Counted from the stretch's first letter, positions 49,899 to 59,819 are shown. The stretch is 64,000 bases of DNA from Colwellia sp. 39_35_sub15_T18 (GCA_002162675.1 MAAE01000052.1:1-64000), one strand, 5' to 3'. The notes: generated by a model from the sequence alone, not told the origin. Translations and numbers: made by a program.

Positions 49899-51254
49899 AT
49901 GAAAAAAATGTCCCTTGCCCTTAACGCCGTCATTCTTTCTAGCTCTTTAGTTTTAGCAAGCGCACCTACCATGGCTGCATGGCCTAGCGCTGTTGATGGT
50001 CAAACAATGCCTAGCCTTGCACCAATGCTTGAGAAAGCAACCCCAGCGGTGGTGAGCATCGCCGTTAAAGGTACTCATGAAGTAAAGCAAAGTGTGCCTA
50101 ACATCTTTAAGTTTTTTGGCAATCCTGGTCAAAACCCAAACCAAGCACAGCAACGTCCTTTTCGCGGTTTAGGCTCTGGTGTCATTATTGATGCCAAAGA
50201 AGGTTATGTCGTCACTAACAATCATGTTGTTGATAACGCAGATGAAATCATAATTACCTTAAAAGATGGCCGTCAAATTGAAGCAAAAAAAATAGGCTCA
50301 GATGCCGATAGTGATATTGCCCTGTTGCAAATTGACGCCGACAATATTAACGAGATTAAAATTTCAGATTCAGATGAATTACGTGTCGGTGATTTTGCCG
50401 TCGCTATTGGTAGCCCGTTCGGTTTAGGCCAAACTGTTACCTCAGGCATTGTCAGTGCTTTAGGCCGAAGCGGCTTAGACATCGAAAATTATGAAGACTT
50501 CATCCAAACTGACGCCGCTATCAATAGCGGTAATTCAGGTGGCGCATTAGTGAATTTACGAGGTGAACTCATTGGTATCAATACCGCAATTTTAGGCCCT
50601 AATGGCGGAAATATCGGTATTGGTTTTGCTATTCCTAGCAATATGATGCACAACTTAGCCAAGCAAATCATTGAATTTGGTGAAGTGCATCGCGGTGTTT
50701 TAGGGGTGTCTGGACGTAGCGTTAACAGTGAAATTGCCAAAGCAATGGAGCTTGAAACTAACCAAGGTGGCTTTATAGAACAAGTAATGCCTGACTCTGC
50801 CGCTGATGATGCTGGCATTAAACCTGGCGATGTTATTATTGAAGTGAACGGTAAAAAAGTAAAAACCTTTAATGAATTACGCGGTAAAATTGGCTCTATC
50901 GGCGCAGGTAAAAAAGTTAAATTAACCGTCATCCGCAATGGCGATGAAGAAAAATTTACGGTGACATTAAAACAATCGCAGGTAAGCAACATTGCAGCAG
51001 CAGGCATTCATCGCATGTTTGAAGGTGCCAAGTTAGAGAATAGCGCTAACAATAAAGGCGTTAGCATTAGCGAAGTGGCTGATAACTCACCAGCGCAGAT
51101 GGTTGGTTTACATTCAGGTGATTTAATTACCGCCATTAATAAAACTCGCATCAATAATATTGCCGATTTACGCAGCTATTTAAAAGACAGAAAAGGTGTT
51201 TTCGCGCTAAATATTATTCGCGATAACTATTCACAATATTTAATGATTAGGTAG
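49899..51254 (+). CDS. degQ: Periplasmic serine endoprotease DegQ (Do family)
   Basis: A 451-residue Do-type protease/chaperone with a signal peptide (res 1-27, ending TMAAW). The trypsin-like catalytic triad is visible: His in VVTNNHVVDNADEI, Asp in GSDADSDIALLQI, Ser in INSGNSGGALVNLRG. Two PDZ domains follow (about res 255-345, GVLGVSGRSV and KPGDVIIEVNG; and 360-451, HSGDLITAINK). Length and two-PDZ architecture match DegQ. AGGAG lies before the ATG. It degrades misfolded periplasmic proteins. It is followed by the repeat-rich gap and degS. Confidence 0.96.
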   Translation: MKKMSLALNAVILSSSLVLASAPTMAAWPSAVDGQTMPSLAPMLEKATPAVVSIAVKGTHEVKQSVPNIFKFFGNPGQNPNQAQQRPFRGLGSGVIIDAKEGYVVTNNHVVDNADEIIITLKDGRQIEAKKIGSDADSDIALLQIDADNINEIKISDSDELRVGDFAVAIGSPFGLGQTVTSGIVSALGRSGLDIENYEDFIQTDAAINSGNSGGALVNLRGELIGINTAILGPNGGNIGIGFAIPSNMMHNLAKQIIEFGEVHRGVLGVSGRSVNSEIAKAMELETNQGGFIEQVMPDSAADDAGIKPGDVIIEVNGKKVKTFNELRGKIGSIGAGKKVKLTVIRNGDEEKFTVTLKQSQVSNIAAAGIHRMFEGAKLENSANNKGVSISEVADNSPAQMVGLHSGDLITAINKTRINNIADLRSYLKDRKGVFALNIIRDNYSQYLMIR

Positions 51255-51593
51255 TGATATAAAAATTGTATTAATTCAGCTTGAAAAGCAGCACCACAGA
51301 GAACACCGAGGCAGGTTATATGCCTCATGCATGACCTAAGTGATCTACATATATGTAGGCCTTGCTGCGCACTACACCGAGCCTACACAAAGATAGCAAA
51401 ACCTCTGTGTAGGCTCGAAGAGCCCTCTGTGAAGCATAGCGGCTCGGTGGTGTAAAATTAAAGGCTAGTGAAAACGTATTTACTCCGTTTAAAAAACAGT
51501 TACGTGGAAACTAATCTTTAATTCTCGCTGAATCCAGCATCTTGAGGTAACATTGCTATATAACAAAAAATACTGCCGTGTTGGAACTCTCTT
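51255..51593 (+). repeat. Gap with dispersed palindromic repeat (CACAGAG / CTCTGTGTAGGCT)
   Basis: No gene is supported between degQ and degS. CACCACAGAGAACACCGAGG (51289-51308) and ACCTCTGTGTAGGCTCG (51401-51417) recur in related form at 57792-57842. A perfect 12-bp inverted repeat, CGAGCCTACACA (51378-51389) / TGTGTAGGCTCG (51406-51417), lies inside, and GGCTCGGTGGTGT mirrors ACACCGAGCC. It looks like a member of a genome-wide repeat family. Confidence 0.6.
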
Positions 51594-52652
51594 TTGAAAT
51601 TAAAATCCGCATTAAAATACATCTTAAACGCTATAAGTTACGGAATACTTTTTGCTGTTGCCTTTTTATTATTAGTACCCAGTTCAAATACCAACTCGCT
51701 ATTACAGCAATTATTTAATCAAAAACAGCAAACACCCGCACCACTTTCTTATGCGAAAGCCGTGAGTTTAGCTAGTCCTGCCGTTGTTAATATTTATTCA
51801 GATGAAATTCAATCTAACCCCGGCTATGGCAAAAAAGCGCGCAAATCGATTCGCTTAGGATCAGGTGTGGTTATGGATAGCAACGGTTATATTTTAACCA
51901 ACTTACACGTTATTCAAAATGCTGATTTAATTCGAGTGTTACTACAAAGTGGTCAAATTTTTCCTGCCCAGTTAATTGGTTTTGATCAAGTGACCGATTT
52001 AGCGGTATTAAAAGTCAACGCCAGTAATTTACCGGTTATTCCGCAAAAAGCCGAACAACAATCTTTAGCGGGTGATATCGTCTTAGCCATAGGTAATCCG
52101 CTCAACTTAGGGCAAACAGTAACCCAAGGCATTATTAGTGCCACCGGTCGCAACGGCTTAAGTAACACCAGCTATTTAGATTTCCTGCAAATGGATGCCG
52201 CTATTAATGAGGGTAATTCAGGTGGTGCACTGGTCAATAGCAATGGCGTATTAGTGGGTATTAACTCACGTAAGTTTACCCAATCAAACCCACAGCTAAA
52301 TATTCAAGGAATTTTCTTTGCCATACCTTACCAGTTGGCTGACAAGGTTATGCGTGAAATCATTGCCAATGGCCAAGTGGTACGTGGTTGGCTTGGTATT
52401 TCAGCAGACCGCTACTTAAGCGATGTAAAAGGCTTTATTGTACAAGCCGTTAACCCTAACAGCCCAGCGTTTACTGCCAATATTCAAGCGGGCGATGTTA
52501 TTTACCAAATAGGTGATGTGCCCATCGAAAGTATTACTCAAGCATTAGATATTGTTGCTGAAACCAAGCCAAATACCGCCTTGTTATTCAAGTTATATCG
52601 CCAAGGAAAAAGCCTTGAGACCACAGTAGTCATTAAAGAATTTAAAAACTAA
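51594..52652 (+). CDS. degS: Site-1 protease DegS
   Basis: A 352-residue inner-membrane-anchored protease: membrane helix at res 13-27 (ISYGILFAVAFLLLV) and trypsin-like domain with His in ILTNLHVIQNAD, Asp in DQVTDLAVLKV and Ser in INEGNSGGALVN, then a single PDZ domain (about res 262-350). DegS senses misfolded porin tails and cuts RseA to release sigma E. The start is the TTG at 51594, giving MKLKSALKYIL. It is shorter than DegQ by one PDZ domain, as expected. Confidence 0.95.
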   Translation: MKLKSALKYILNAISYGILFAVAFLLLVPSSNTNSLLQQLFNQKQQTPAPLSYAKAVSLASPAVVNIYSDEIQSNPGYGKKARKSIRLGSGVVMDSNGYILTNLHVIQNADLIRVLLQSGQIFPAQLIGFDQVTDLAVLKVNASNLPVIPQKAEQQSLAGDIVLAIGNPLNLGQTVTQGIISATGRNGLSNTSYLDFLQMDAAINEGNSGGALVNSNGVLVGINSRKFTQSNPQLNIQGIFFAIPYQLADKVMREIIANGQVVRGWLGISADRYLSDVKGFIVQAVNPNSPAFTANIQAGDVIYQIGDVPIESITQALDIVAETKPNTALLFKLYRQGKSLETTVVIKEFKN

Positions 52653-52828
52653 GGTGTAGTAGTTCATCTATGGTTTTACAATTTTCAAAGTACTTTCTGC
52701 CTAAGTGACCATGAGTAAAACCGGCTATACTAGATGATGTTTTTAATATTAATAAAACTAATGTAGTATAAGTGAGTTAACTCATAAACTAACACCTGAA
52801 GATATCCCTGTTAGCTATAGGTAAACCT

Positions 52829-53416
52829 ATGAATTACCATCAATTATTACCTAAACAATCTGGCTTTACCCTAATTGAACTAGTAATAGTTATTGTGTTG
52901 CTAGGAATATTATCTGCTACAGCCCTACCTAAATTTTTAGACTTGACCAAGGAGACTGAGCAAGCAGTCTTTGACACAAATCTAGGCTCGGTAAAAAGTG
53001 CAGTCAAGATGTATCACTTACAATGGCGAGCTAAAGGTCAGCCTGATTCAGCCTTTGGTATTTTTTCAAGTATACCATCAGAGCAAGGATATCCCGCTGG
53101 GGGTTCAAATCTGGCAACTGCATTTGAAAGTGATTGCGACATTATTTGGTACGACCTTTTGCAAGACAACGCGCCAAGTTTAGGGTTTATTACAGGCTCA
53201 AATGGTTGGTCCGCGTCTGTGTCAAATGATGATTGGGTGAGAAATGGCAGTCAACTTTCTGTAATAGGAGAAACCGAGGACATCTATTGTCACTTTGTTT
53301 ATATAAAAGCTTATTTTGGTGGTTTTAGTGGAGAGTTGGGCGATAGAGTGCCCACCATCCAATACAACATCATAACTGGCGAAGTTGCTGCAATTGGCTG
53401 GCCTTACAGCCCCTAA
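52829..53416 (+). CDS. Type IV pilin-like (prepilin) protein
   Basis: A 195-residue prepilin. The short leader MNYHQLLPKQSG is followed by FTLIELVIVIVLLGILSATA, with the G/F cleavage site for prepilin peptidase and the Glu5. The globular part has two Cys (CDIIWYDLL, YCHFVYIKAY) that could form a disulfide loop. The length and alpha-helix pattern (ALPKFLDLTKETEQA) resemble MSHA-type pilins. No pilus assembly genes are nearby. AGGTAAACC precedes the ATG. Confidence 0.87.
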   Translation: MNYHQLLPKQSGFTLIELVIVIVLLGILSATALPKFLDLTKETEQAVFDTNLGSVKSAVKMYHLQWRAKGQPDSAFGIFSSIPSEQGYPAGGSNLATAFESDCDIIWYDLLQDNAPSLGFITGSNGWSASVSNDDWVRNGSQLSVIGETEDIYCHFVYIKAYFGGFSGELGDRVPTIQYNIITGEVAAIGWPYSP

Positions 53417-53697
53417 ACAGATTTTAACATTAAAAATATAGTAAGAAGTAAGTAATAAGTACTGCGATGGAGTGGTTAAGTCAGCTGCGTTAGAGATCTT
53501 CTGGGCTGCTTCTTATCAATATATCTCTCTAACTGAATGAAAGGCTAACTTAGCCAATTTCTTAATTGATAAAAGCGGTTTATCAATTGCTTAATGACTT
53601 ATTTAGTGCACAAAGTTACCTTGCCACATATCTCAAAGTTATCAGTTAATGTAAACTCTATATTTGAATTTGTAAAAACAAATTTAGACTAGTACAA
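53417..53697. other. Intergenic region between the pilin-like and GGDEF-EAL genes
   Basis: These 281 bp lie between convergent genes. A T-run around 53564-53584 next to AGCGGTTTATCAA is the only possible terminator trace. I see no RNA gene or further coding sequence. Confidence 0.4.
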
Positions 53698-56316
53698 CTA
53701 AACACATTTATCCACAATATATTGTTCCATTTCAGTGGCTGGTAGGGGTTTTGAAAAATAAAACCCCTGTCCGTATAAACAATCCATTTGTTGCAATAAT
53801 TGTGCATCAGCTAAATTTTCAATACCTTCGCCAACCGTTACCATACGTAAATTAGTGGCTAAATCAATAATAGTTTTAATAATGGCTTTGTTACTTTTAT
53901 GTTCATTGACGTTGCTGATAAATGAGCGATCTATTTTTAACACATCAATAGGAAAACGGTGTAAATAACTTAAACTTGAATAACCCGTGCCAAAATCATC
54001 CAATAATATTTTCACGCCCAACAACTTTAACGCTTTCATATTCGCTAAGACAATATCAGTATTTTCCAGTAAAGCTCGCTCAGTTAACTCAACTCTTAGG
54101 TGCTCAGGTTTTAATTCTGTTTGCATTAAAATTTTAGCTATATCATCGGGTAATGTCGGTCTAAAAAACTGCTTACAAAATAAATTACAACTGACATAAA
54201 GATCGTCTCGTAATAGTTTTTTTTGCCAAACTCTGAGTTGCTGACACGATTTTTGCAAAATTTGTAAATCAATCGCTTGTATTAAATGTGTCTCTTCCGC
54301 CAGTGGAATAAAATCGTCAGGATAAACAAAACCGCGTTTAGTACTTTGCCACCGAGCTAAAGCTTCAAAGCCTTGTAACTCTTCATTATCTAGTTTTAAT
54401 ATTGGCTGAAAGTAGGGTTCAAATTCTTGCCATTCAATCGCTTCTCTAATATCAGCCTCAAGGGTTAAGGCATTTTGCACCTTTTGGTGCATGCTAGCGT
54501 CAAAAACTTCATAGCGTCCTTTACCGCAATCTTTAGCATGATACATAGCCGTATCAGCATCACGCAGCATAGTATCTGCGTTATCGTAACGTTCATCGCT
54601 AAATAGAATACCAATACTTGTGCCAGTAAAAACAAGTTGGTTTTCAATGGTGAAAGGCTGCTCTAAAAATTCGGTAATACGTTGGGCAATTTCAAAAGCT
54701 TTGTTATTTGATTTAAGATCTTCAATCAAGATAACAAATTCATCACCGCCTAATCTGGCGACTGTATCTTTATCACGAACTATCGCTGACAGCTCACGCG
54801 CAATAAGTTTTAAAAGTACATCGCCCGCATGATGACCTAAGCTGTCATTAACCACTTTAAAGCGGTCTAAATCTAAAAAGAGAATAGCAAACGCTAATTC
54901 AGGCTTACGTTTATTACAAGCAATGGCATGATTGAGTAAATCAATAAAAACAGCTCGATTAGGTAGCCCCGTTAAACTATCGTGACTTGCGGTGTGTTTT
55001 AATTTTTTTTCAGCTTGTTTACGTTGTACTATTTCTTCTTCAAGTGCCAGCGTTCTTAATTTAACTTGCTGCTCTAACAATTCATGACTTTGACGTTCAA
55101 TATCTAATGCCTCACGTCGCTTAATAGCGCTAGAAACATGGGTGGAAACAAAGTTAAGTAATTCGGCATCTTGTTGAGTATAGGTGGTATCAGTATCGTA
55201 GCTTTGCAGCACCATAACCCCAAGCAATTGCCCTGCATACAATAGCGGCACTCCTAACCAGGAATGTTCCCCTGAGGTTGGTTCGCGGGTTTGGCCACTT
55301 TCAAATAACGCTTTCATATCTTCTTGAGTCAACAGCACCGTTTTTTGTTGGCGAATAACTAACTCTGAATGATGGTTCGATAGTTTTCTTGTTTGAAAAA
55401 AGTTTTTAGAGTCACTTGAGCCTTCATCAACAACATAAACATATTCGATCATGTCACTTTCTTGGTAATACTTAGCAATAAAAAAGTTTGTGGCATTAAT
55501 CAATTGACCAATAATATTATGCACTTTGGCATAAAAATCATTAATATCAATACTGGCATCACTGGTTAGCTCTGAGATTCGATATAAAGACTCTTGCAGT
55601 AACTCTGACTTTTCACGCTCTCTGATCTGCGCCATTAATTCACGAGTTCTGGCATTAACCGCACTGGTTAATTGCTCTTTATCTTGCAAACGAGTCATTG
55701 CCCCCACAACATGCTGAGCCGCAAAAGTTAACATACTCAAATCTTGTTCTGTGTAGCGCACTCTTTCGCTATAACTTTGCACCACCATAACACCAATAAC
55801 TAAACCGTCGTGTAGCAAGGGTACACCTAACCAATCGGTGCCTGTAGTGCCATAAACCTTAACTTTACCATTGTCTTGTAATTTTTTTTCTAGGGCTGGT
55901 GTCACCAATAAAGGCTGCATAGACTCGATAACTAAATTAGTAAAAGAGCCAGAAAATTTTTCACAATCAATAGCACCTTTTGGCCAATCATCTTTTTCAT
56001 CGACACAATAAACAAACTCCATGGTTGCAAAAGTTTGATCATAACTAACAATAAAAAAGTTTTTCGCGGTCATTAATGACGCAATAGTACGGTGAACTTG
56101 GGGGTAGAAGTTTTCCAACTCGTCACATTCTTGAGAAAGCTGGTTAAGGTGGAATAACGCGGTATAACGCATTTGTAAGTTTTGGTGCTGATCTTGTAAT
56201 AGTTGCAACGGCGTCAATTGCAACGATGTCGGCGCATCAGTATTCGCTTGCAAATCTTGGGCTAATACTTTGCTACTCTCACTTACTTCAACACTGTCAG
56301 TGTGCTTTTTTGTCAT
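53698..56316 (-). CDS. GAF-GAF-GGDEF-EAL cyclic-di-GMP signalling protein
   Basis: About 872 residues from the ATG at 56316. Two GAF domains (about res 60-215 and 255-425) share FFIVSYDQT/FFIAKYYQE and WLGVPLLHDG/WLGVPLLYAG. A coiled coil follows (about 425-455), then a GGDEF domain (ARLGGDEFVILIED) and an EAL domain (GFEALARWQ, LLDDFGTGYSSLSYL, RSFISNV). Both active sites look intact, so it could make and degrade c-di-GMP; in such tandem proteins often one dominates. No membrane span. GAF ligand unknown. A TTG at 56340 would add eight residues. Confidence 0.93.
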   Translation of the reverse strand: MTKKHTDSVEVSESSKVLAQDLQANTDAPTSLQLTPLQLLQDQHQNLQMRYTALFHLNQLSQECDELENFYPQVHRTIASLMTAKNFFIVSYDQTFATMEFVYCVDEKDDWPKGAIDCEKFSGSFTNLVIESMQPLLVTPALEKKLQDNGKVKVYGTTGTDWLGVPLLHDGLVIGVMVVQSYSERVRYTEQDLSMLTFAAQHVVGAMTRLQDKEQLTSAVNARTRELMAQIREREKSELLQESLYRISELTSDASIDINDFYAKVHNIIGQLINATNFFIAKYYQESDMIEYVYVVDEGSSDSKNFFQTRKLSNHHSELVIRQQKTVLLTQEDMKALFESGQTREPTSGEHSWLGVPLLYAGQLLGVMVLQSYDTDTTYTQQDAELLNFVSTHVSSAIKRREALDIERQSHELLEQQVKLRTLALEEEIVQRKQAEKKLKHTASHDSLTGLPNRAVFIDLLNHAIACNKRKPELAFAILFLDLDRFKVVNDSLGHHAGDVLLKLIARELSAIVRDKDTVARLGGDEFVILIEDLKSNNKAFEIAQRITEFLEQPFTIENQLVFTGTSIGILFSDERYDNADTMLRDADTAMYHAKDCGKGRYEVFDASMHQKVQNALTLEADIREAIEWQEFEPYFQPILKLDNEELQGFEALARWQSTKRGFVYPDDFIPLAEETHLIQAIDLQILQKSCQQLRVWQKKLLRDDLYVSCNLFCKQFFRPTLPDDIAKILMQTELKPEHLRVELTERALLENTDIVLANMKALKLLGVKILLDDFGTGYSSLSYLHRFPIDVLKIDRSFISNVNEHKSNKAIIKTIIDLATNLRMVTVGEGIENLADAQLLQQMDCLYGQGFYFSKPLPATEMEQYIVDKCV

Positions 56317-56421
56317 AAATTTAAATAACCACCATGTCAAACTTTATACCTAGGTACGGACTATTCTCTCACCAAGTAAAAAGAGATAACCATCAGACAA
56401 TCATAATGAACTTTTATCACA

Positions 56422-56462
56422 AAAAAATCCACTAAAGTGATAGCAGCTGACACTTTAGTGGG
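56422..56462 (-). terminator. Terminator of the small lipoprotein gene
   Basis: On the minus strand CCACTAAAGTG, an 11-base loop and CACTTTAGTGG form a perfect 11-bp stem followed by ATTTTTTT, 21 bp after the stop at 56483. Confidence 0.9.
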
Positions 56463-56482
56463 CTTTTACCAAGCGAATAAAG

Positions 56483-56785
56483 CTATTGTTTAGCTTCTTG
56501 TTGGGCTGTGTCTAGAATTTGTTCTTCACGATGCTTATTACCACAAATGGCGAGTTGTTTTTCATCACGGTAATATCTGATATCAATACAATCCTGCTGA
56601 TATCGGCGTTCAAGCTCGGTACGAATGAGCGGCTGGCCTTTGGCATTAATAATTTGACGATGCAAGGCTTGGCATTGCTGAATTTGCTCTGATGCCAAGG
56701 TAATATCTTCACAAGCATTATCATTACTTGAACAGCCCGCGATGGCAACAACGGCCAAGCAGGTAATATAAAGGGGTTGTTTCAT
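56483..56785 (-). CDS. Small lipoprotein of unknown function
   Basis: A 100-residue protein with a lipoprotein signal, CLAVVAIAGC (lipobox at res 15-18, Cys 18). The mature chain is polar and helical, with several Cys (NACEDIT, QQCQALH, QDCIDIR, LAICGNK) spaced for two disulfides. I do not recognise the family. No signs of inner-membrane retention (Asp+2) are present, so it probably goes to the outer membrane. A single gene with its own terminator, divergent from the 2OG oxygenase. Confidence 0.8.
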   Translation of the reverse strand: MKQPLYITCLAVVAIAGCSSNDNACEDITLASEQIQQCQALHRQIINAKGQPLIRTELERRYQQDCIDIRYYRDEKQLAICGNKHREEQILDTAQQEAKQ

Positions 56786-56911
56786 GTTGAACTTCGCTTA
56801 AATTAATTATTTGAAATTATTATTAACAACATTATATACACCTTAAACTTGAAGATATAGATAAAATCAGTACACTTCATGCATATATAAAAGTAAGACA
56901 AGAGAGCTATT

Positions 56912-57751
56912 ATGTCACTACCTGTCGTTGATTACACCGCCAAAGATGCCCCGCAACAATTTGTAAAAAGCCTACGAGAAACTGGTTTTGGTGTACTGAC
57001 CAATCACCCCATTAAACAATCATTAGTTGAGTCAATCTATAACCATTGGCAAGCCTTTTTTAATAGTGACGATAAACACAACTTTGCTTTTGATGTTGAA
57101 AAACAAGACGGCTATTTTGCCCCTGAAATATCAGAAACGGCCAAAGGTCATCAACATAAAGATATTAAAGAGTATTACCATGTTTATCCTTGGGGGCGAA
57201 TTCCTGAAGAATTAAAAGCAGAGATACTGCACTATTATCAACTTACCTCAGCGTTAGCCAGCGAACTACTTGATTGGGTTGAGCAGTATAGTCCTGATGA
57301 AGTCGCACAATATTATTCACAGCCACTCGCTAAGATGATAGATAATACCCCCAACACGCTGTTACGAATATTGCATTACCCGCCATTAACGGGCGATGAA
57401 GAGCAAGGCGCTATTCGCGCGGCCGCCCACGAAGACATAAATTTACTCACTATTTTACCTGCCGCTAATGAGCCTGGTTTACAAGTGCAATTATCTGATG
57501 GCAACTGGCTAGACGTGCCCAGTGACTTTGGCAATTTAATTATCAATATTGGCGACATGTTACAAGAAGCCTCACAAGGCTATTTTCCGTCAACGACCCA
57601 TAGAGTTATTAATCCCACGGGCGGCAACACGGGTAAATCACGTATTTCGCTACCGCTATTTTTACACCCTCGTAGTGAAGTTAAGCTGTCAGAAAAACAC
57701 ACTCAAGCCAGCTATTTGCTCGAGCGATTGCAAGAGCTTGGCGTTAAATAA
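56912..57751 (+). CDS. 2-oxoglutarate/Fe(II) oxygenase, isopenicillin N synthase-like
   Basis: A 279-residue oxygenase of the isopenicillin N synthase-like class. The N-terminal DIOX_N part has LRETGFGVLTNHPIKQSLVE (res 21-40). The core has AAHEDINLLTIL (HxD iron ligands, res 172 and 174), DMLQEASQGYFPSTTHRVIN (distal His) and KSRISLPLFLHP with the RxS that binds 2-oxoglutarate. All residues for activity are present. The substrate is unknown; such enzymes hydroxylate or oxidise small molecules. It is a single gene. Confidence 0.9.
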   Translation: MSLPVVDYTAKDAPQQFVKSLRETGFGVLTNHPIKQSLVESIYNHWQAFFNSDDKHNFAFDVEKQDGYFAPEISETAKGHQHKDIKEYYHVYPWGRIPEELKAEILHYYQLTSALASELLDWVEQYSPDEVAQYYSQPLAKMIDNTPNTLLRILHYPPLTGDEEQGAIRAAAHEDINLLTILPAANEPGLQVQLSDGNWLDVPSDFGNLIINIGDMLQEASQGYFPSTTHRVINPTGGNTGKSRISLPLFLHPRSEVKLSEKHTQASYLLERLQELGVK

Positions 57752-57789
57752 GAGTGAACTTAGGATGGTAAGTATATATTTATTCAGCT

Positions 57790-57850
57790 TAGAAATATTT
57801 ACCACAGAGAGCACCGAGAATAACAACGTCTCTGTGTAGGCTTTGTTATG
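57790..57850 (+). repeat. Second copy of the dispersed CACAGAG repeat
   Basis: TACCACAGAGAGCACCGAG and GTCTCTGTGTAGGCTTTGTT resemble the segment between degQ and degS (51289-51417), in the same order. It sits in the 115-bp gap between convergent genes. Confidence 0.6.
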
Positions 57851-57866
57851 CTAGAGCTTTGTTAGA

Positions 57867-58574
57867 CTAAAGACTTGTTATGCTGATAGTTTTGCTTGCC
57901 CCTACTTTCAAATGCTCATCTAAAACATAGCAGCCAATGGATGTTCGATGTAACTCAGTAACTGGGTTATTAAAGCGGCCAAACATTCTTTTTATTTGAT
58001 GATAACGACCTTCCGTTAAAATCACCTCACAATGATATTTGGAAAGAATATTCAGGCTGACGGGTTTGGTGGTGATATCCTCATAAGCAAAATACATTCC
58101 TTGAGCAAAGGCTTGAATATATTCATCCGTTAATGGCTTTTCTAAGGTCACCAAATAATGTTTGGCGACTTTACTTTGGGGTGACGTTAATTGCTCTGAC
58201 CAACGACTGTCATTGGTTAGTAACACTAAGCCCGAGGTATTTAAATCTAAGCGCCCCACTATATGCAAGCTTGCCTGCTCTTGTGGTGTTACTAAGTCGG
58301 CCAATAGGTCAATCACAGTGACATGTTTATCATCTTTTGTGGCGCAAACAATCCCAATGGGTTTATGCAACATAATATATAAAGGTTTATGCTGCTGAAT
58401 AATTTTATCATCAAATAAAATAACAGAGAATTTATCAATGGCTTGCGCGATATCTGTGGCGATAATACCATCAACACGCACGCGTTTTTGGGCGAGTAAT
58501 AAGCGTACTTTTTTACGATTAATTTGACACTTATCGCTAATAAAACGATCGAGGCGAGCACGACTAATTGACAT
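57867..58574 (-). CDS. RsuA/RluE-family pseudouridine synthase
   Basis: A 235-residue pseudouridine synthase. An S4 RNA-binding domain lies at the N-terminus (RARLDRFISDKCQINRKKVR, AQKRVRVDG; res 5-36), and the catalytic domain has GRLDLNTSGLVLLTND with the active-site Asp, preceded by YIMLHKPIGIVCATKDD and followed by EGRYHQIKRMF. The S4 domain and length favour RsuA (16S rRNA U516) over RluE. Single gene on the minus strand. Confidence 0.9.
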   Translation of the reverse strand: MSISRARLDRFISDKCQINRKKVRLLLAQKRVRVDGIIATDIAQAIDKFSVILFDDKIIQQHKPLYIMLHKPIGIVCATKDDKHVTVIDLLADLVTPQEQASLHIVGRLDLNTSGLVLLTNDSRWSEQLTSPQSKVAKHYLVTLEKPLTDEYIQAFAQGMYFAYEDITTKPVSLNILSKYHCEVILTEGRYHQIKRMFGRFNNPVTELHRTSIGCYVLDEHLKVGASKTISITSL

Positions 58575-58606
58575 ATAAAAAACTCGCGGTTATTTCGCCG
58601 CTATAG

Positions 58607-59047
58607 CTATATAGTGGGTAAATTTAATTGTTTAGCAATAAGGTTAAGTACTTTTTCAAGCTTAACCTGTATTAAAGCGATTAATAACTGCTCTTGTTGC
58701 TTCAATAACGTTAACTCAGCATCGGTTATAGCAATATGACATATAAGTAATGGCGCTTCACTGCCCTTGTTATAAAAACTAAAAACATCATCTGAAAAAA
58801 TAGTTACTTCACACTGCTGCGCCTGTTGTTGTGCTTTTTGTTGTGCCTGTTGCTGAGCGACAAAGCTTTGCGGTGTTTCTAAGCGTAACTGCACAAATAA
58901 AATATTATCTTCATCACTGTACCAATTAGCCGTCATGGTTTGAAAGTTAAATTGCGCTTCAAGCTTATTACTAGCAGAGGTGAGTTTTATAAATTGCTGT
59001 TTTAAATCATCATCAACATGAATTGAAATGGGTAACGGCTCAGTCAT
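58607..59047 (-). CDS. Unknown protein with a Gln-rich stretch
   Basis: A 146-residue cytoplasmic protein that I do not recognise. The N-terminal half starts LPISIHVDDDLKQQFIKLTS. A Gln/Ala-rich run (AQQQAQQKAQQQAQQ, about res 66-80) divides it, and the C-terminal half (LLKQQEQLLIALIQVKLEKV) is helical. The Gln run is a repeat-prone tract. It lies 32 bp from the pseudouridine synthase gene on the same strand and may be cotranscribed. No motif indicates function. Confidence 0.65.
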   Translation of the reverse strand: MTEPLPISIHVDDDLKQQFIKLTSASNKLEAQFNFQTMTANWYSDEDNILFVQLRLETPQSFVAQQQAQQKAQQQAQQCEVTIFSDDVFSFYNKGSEAPLLICHIAITDAELTLLKQQEQLLIALIQVKLEKVLNLIAKQLNLPTI

Positions 59048-59213
59048 AGTAATACTACTTTTATGTTAATAATCATAGCCATGTTACTTTAATAGGTAAA
59101 ATTCATGGGGACATGGCTTTTTATAACATATCCCCTGAACTTGTTTAACTATTTTTCAGTACAAAAACTCAACCTGCTCTAAACATTGTAAGTTTGAGTC
59201 CAAAGGTAGCAAA

Positions 59214-59798
59214 CTATACTGCCGGGTTTTCAGCTATCCTAAGTTCACAAGTGGTCTTTAATAAGCTATTACTTTTTAATAATGCTTGTTGCTGCTGCAC
59301 GGGTGTGAGTTCGCCTTGAATGCTTTCCCGAACAGCTATCGCCTCCTCTACTCCTTGATTTATCGCTTTCGTGTACCAAGTATACGCCAACACTAAATCT
59401 TGATACGCCATGCCTTGGCTTTTAAACTGGTTCATTAACCCTATCTTACCCGCATAAATATTTGCCAGTTCAAGTTGAGCAAATTTATGCCCTTGCACCG
59501 CCGCTTTACAGTGCCAATATAGCGCTTGATAAGTATCAAATAGATAACCATTACCACAACAATAACTGTTACCTAGTTGATATTGAGCTTCGGCATCACC
59601 GCTTGTTGCGGCAACAGTAAATTCTTCAATGTTCTGTTTAGCCATAACGCTTTTTACCCCTTCAACAACGGGGAGGGCACACCCTGAAGTTGGCAATATA
59701 AAAGCTAGCGTAATGAATATTAAGCAAGCTTTTCTCTTGAGCAATGTGTTATTAAATATTGCTTTATTGAATATTACTTTATTAAATATAAAGATCAT
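59214..59798 (-). CDS. Sel1-repeat-like lipoprotein
   Basis: A 194-residue lipoprotein from the ATG at 59798 (GGAG six to nine bases upstream). The signal ends LPTSGC, a lipobox. The mature chain has Sel1/TPR-like repeats: SGDAEAQYQLGNSYCCGNGY, AAVQGHKFAQLELANIYAGK, LAYTWYTKAINQGVEEA. Such proteins mediate protein-protein contacts at the envelope. The leader shows direct repeats of IFNK and IFN codons (TTTAATAAA-type units), an expanded low-complexity start. A TTG at 59810 is an alternative start. Confidence 0.78.
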   Translation of the reverse strand: MIFIFNKVIFNKAIFNNTLLKRKACLIFITLAFILPTSGCALPVVEGVKSVMAKQNIEEFTVAATSGDAEAQYQLGNSYCCGNGYLFDTYQALYWHCKAAVQGHKFAQLELANIYAGKIGLMNQFKSQGMAYQDLVLAYTWYTKAINQGVEEAIAVRESIQGELTPVQQQQALLKSNSLLKTTCELRIAENPAV

Positions 59799-59819
59799 CA
59801 CTTTCTCCAAAGGTTAGCA

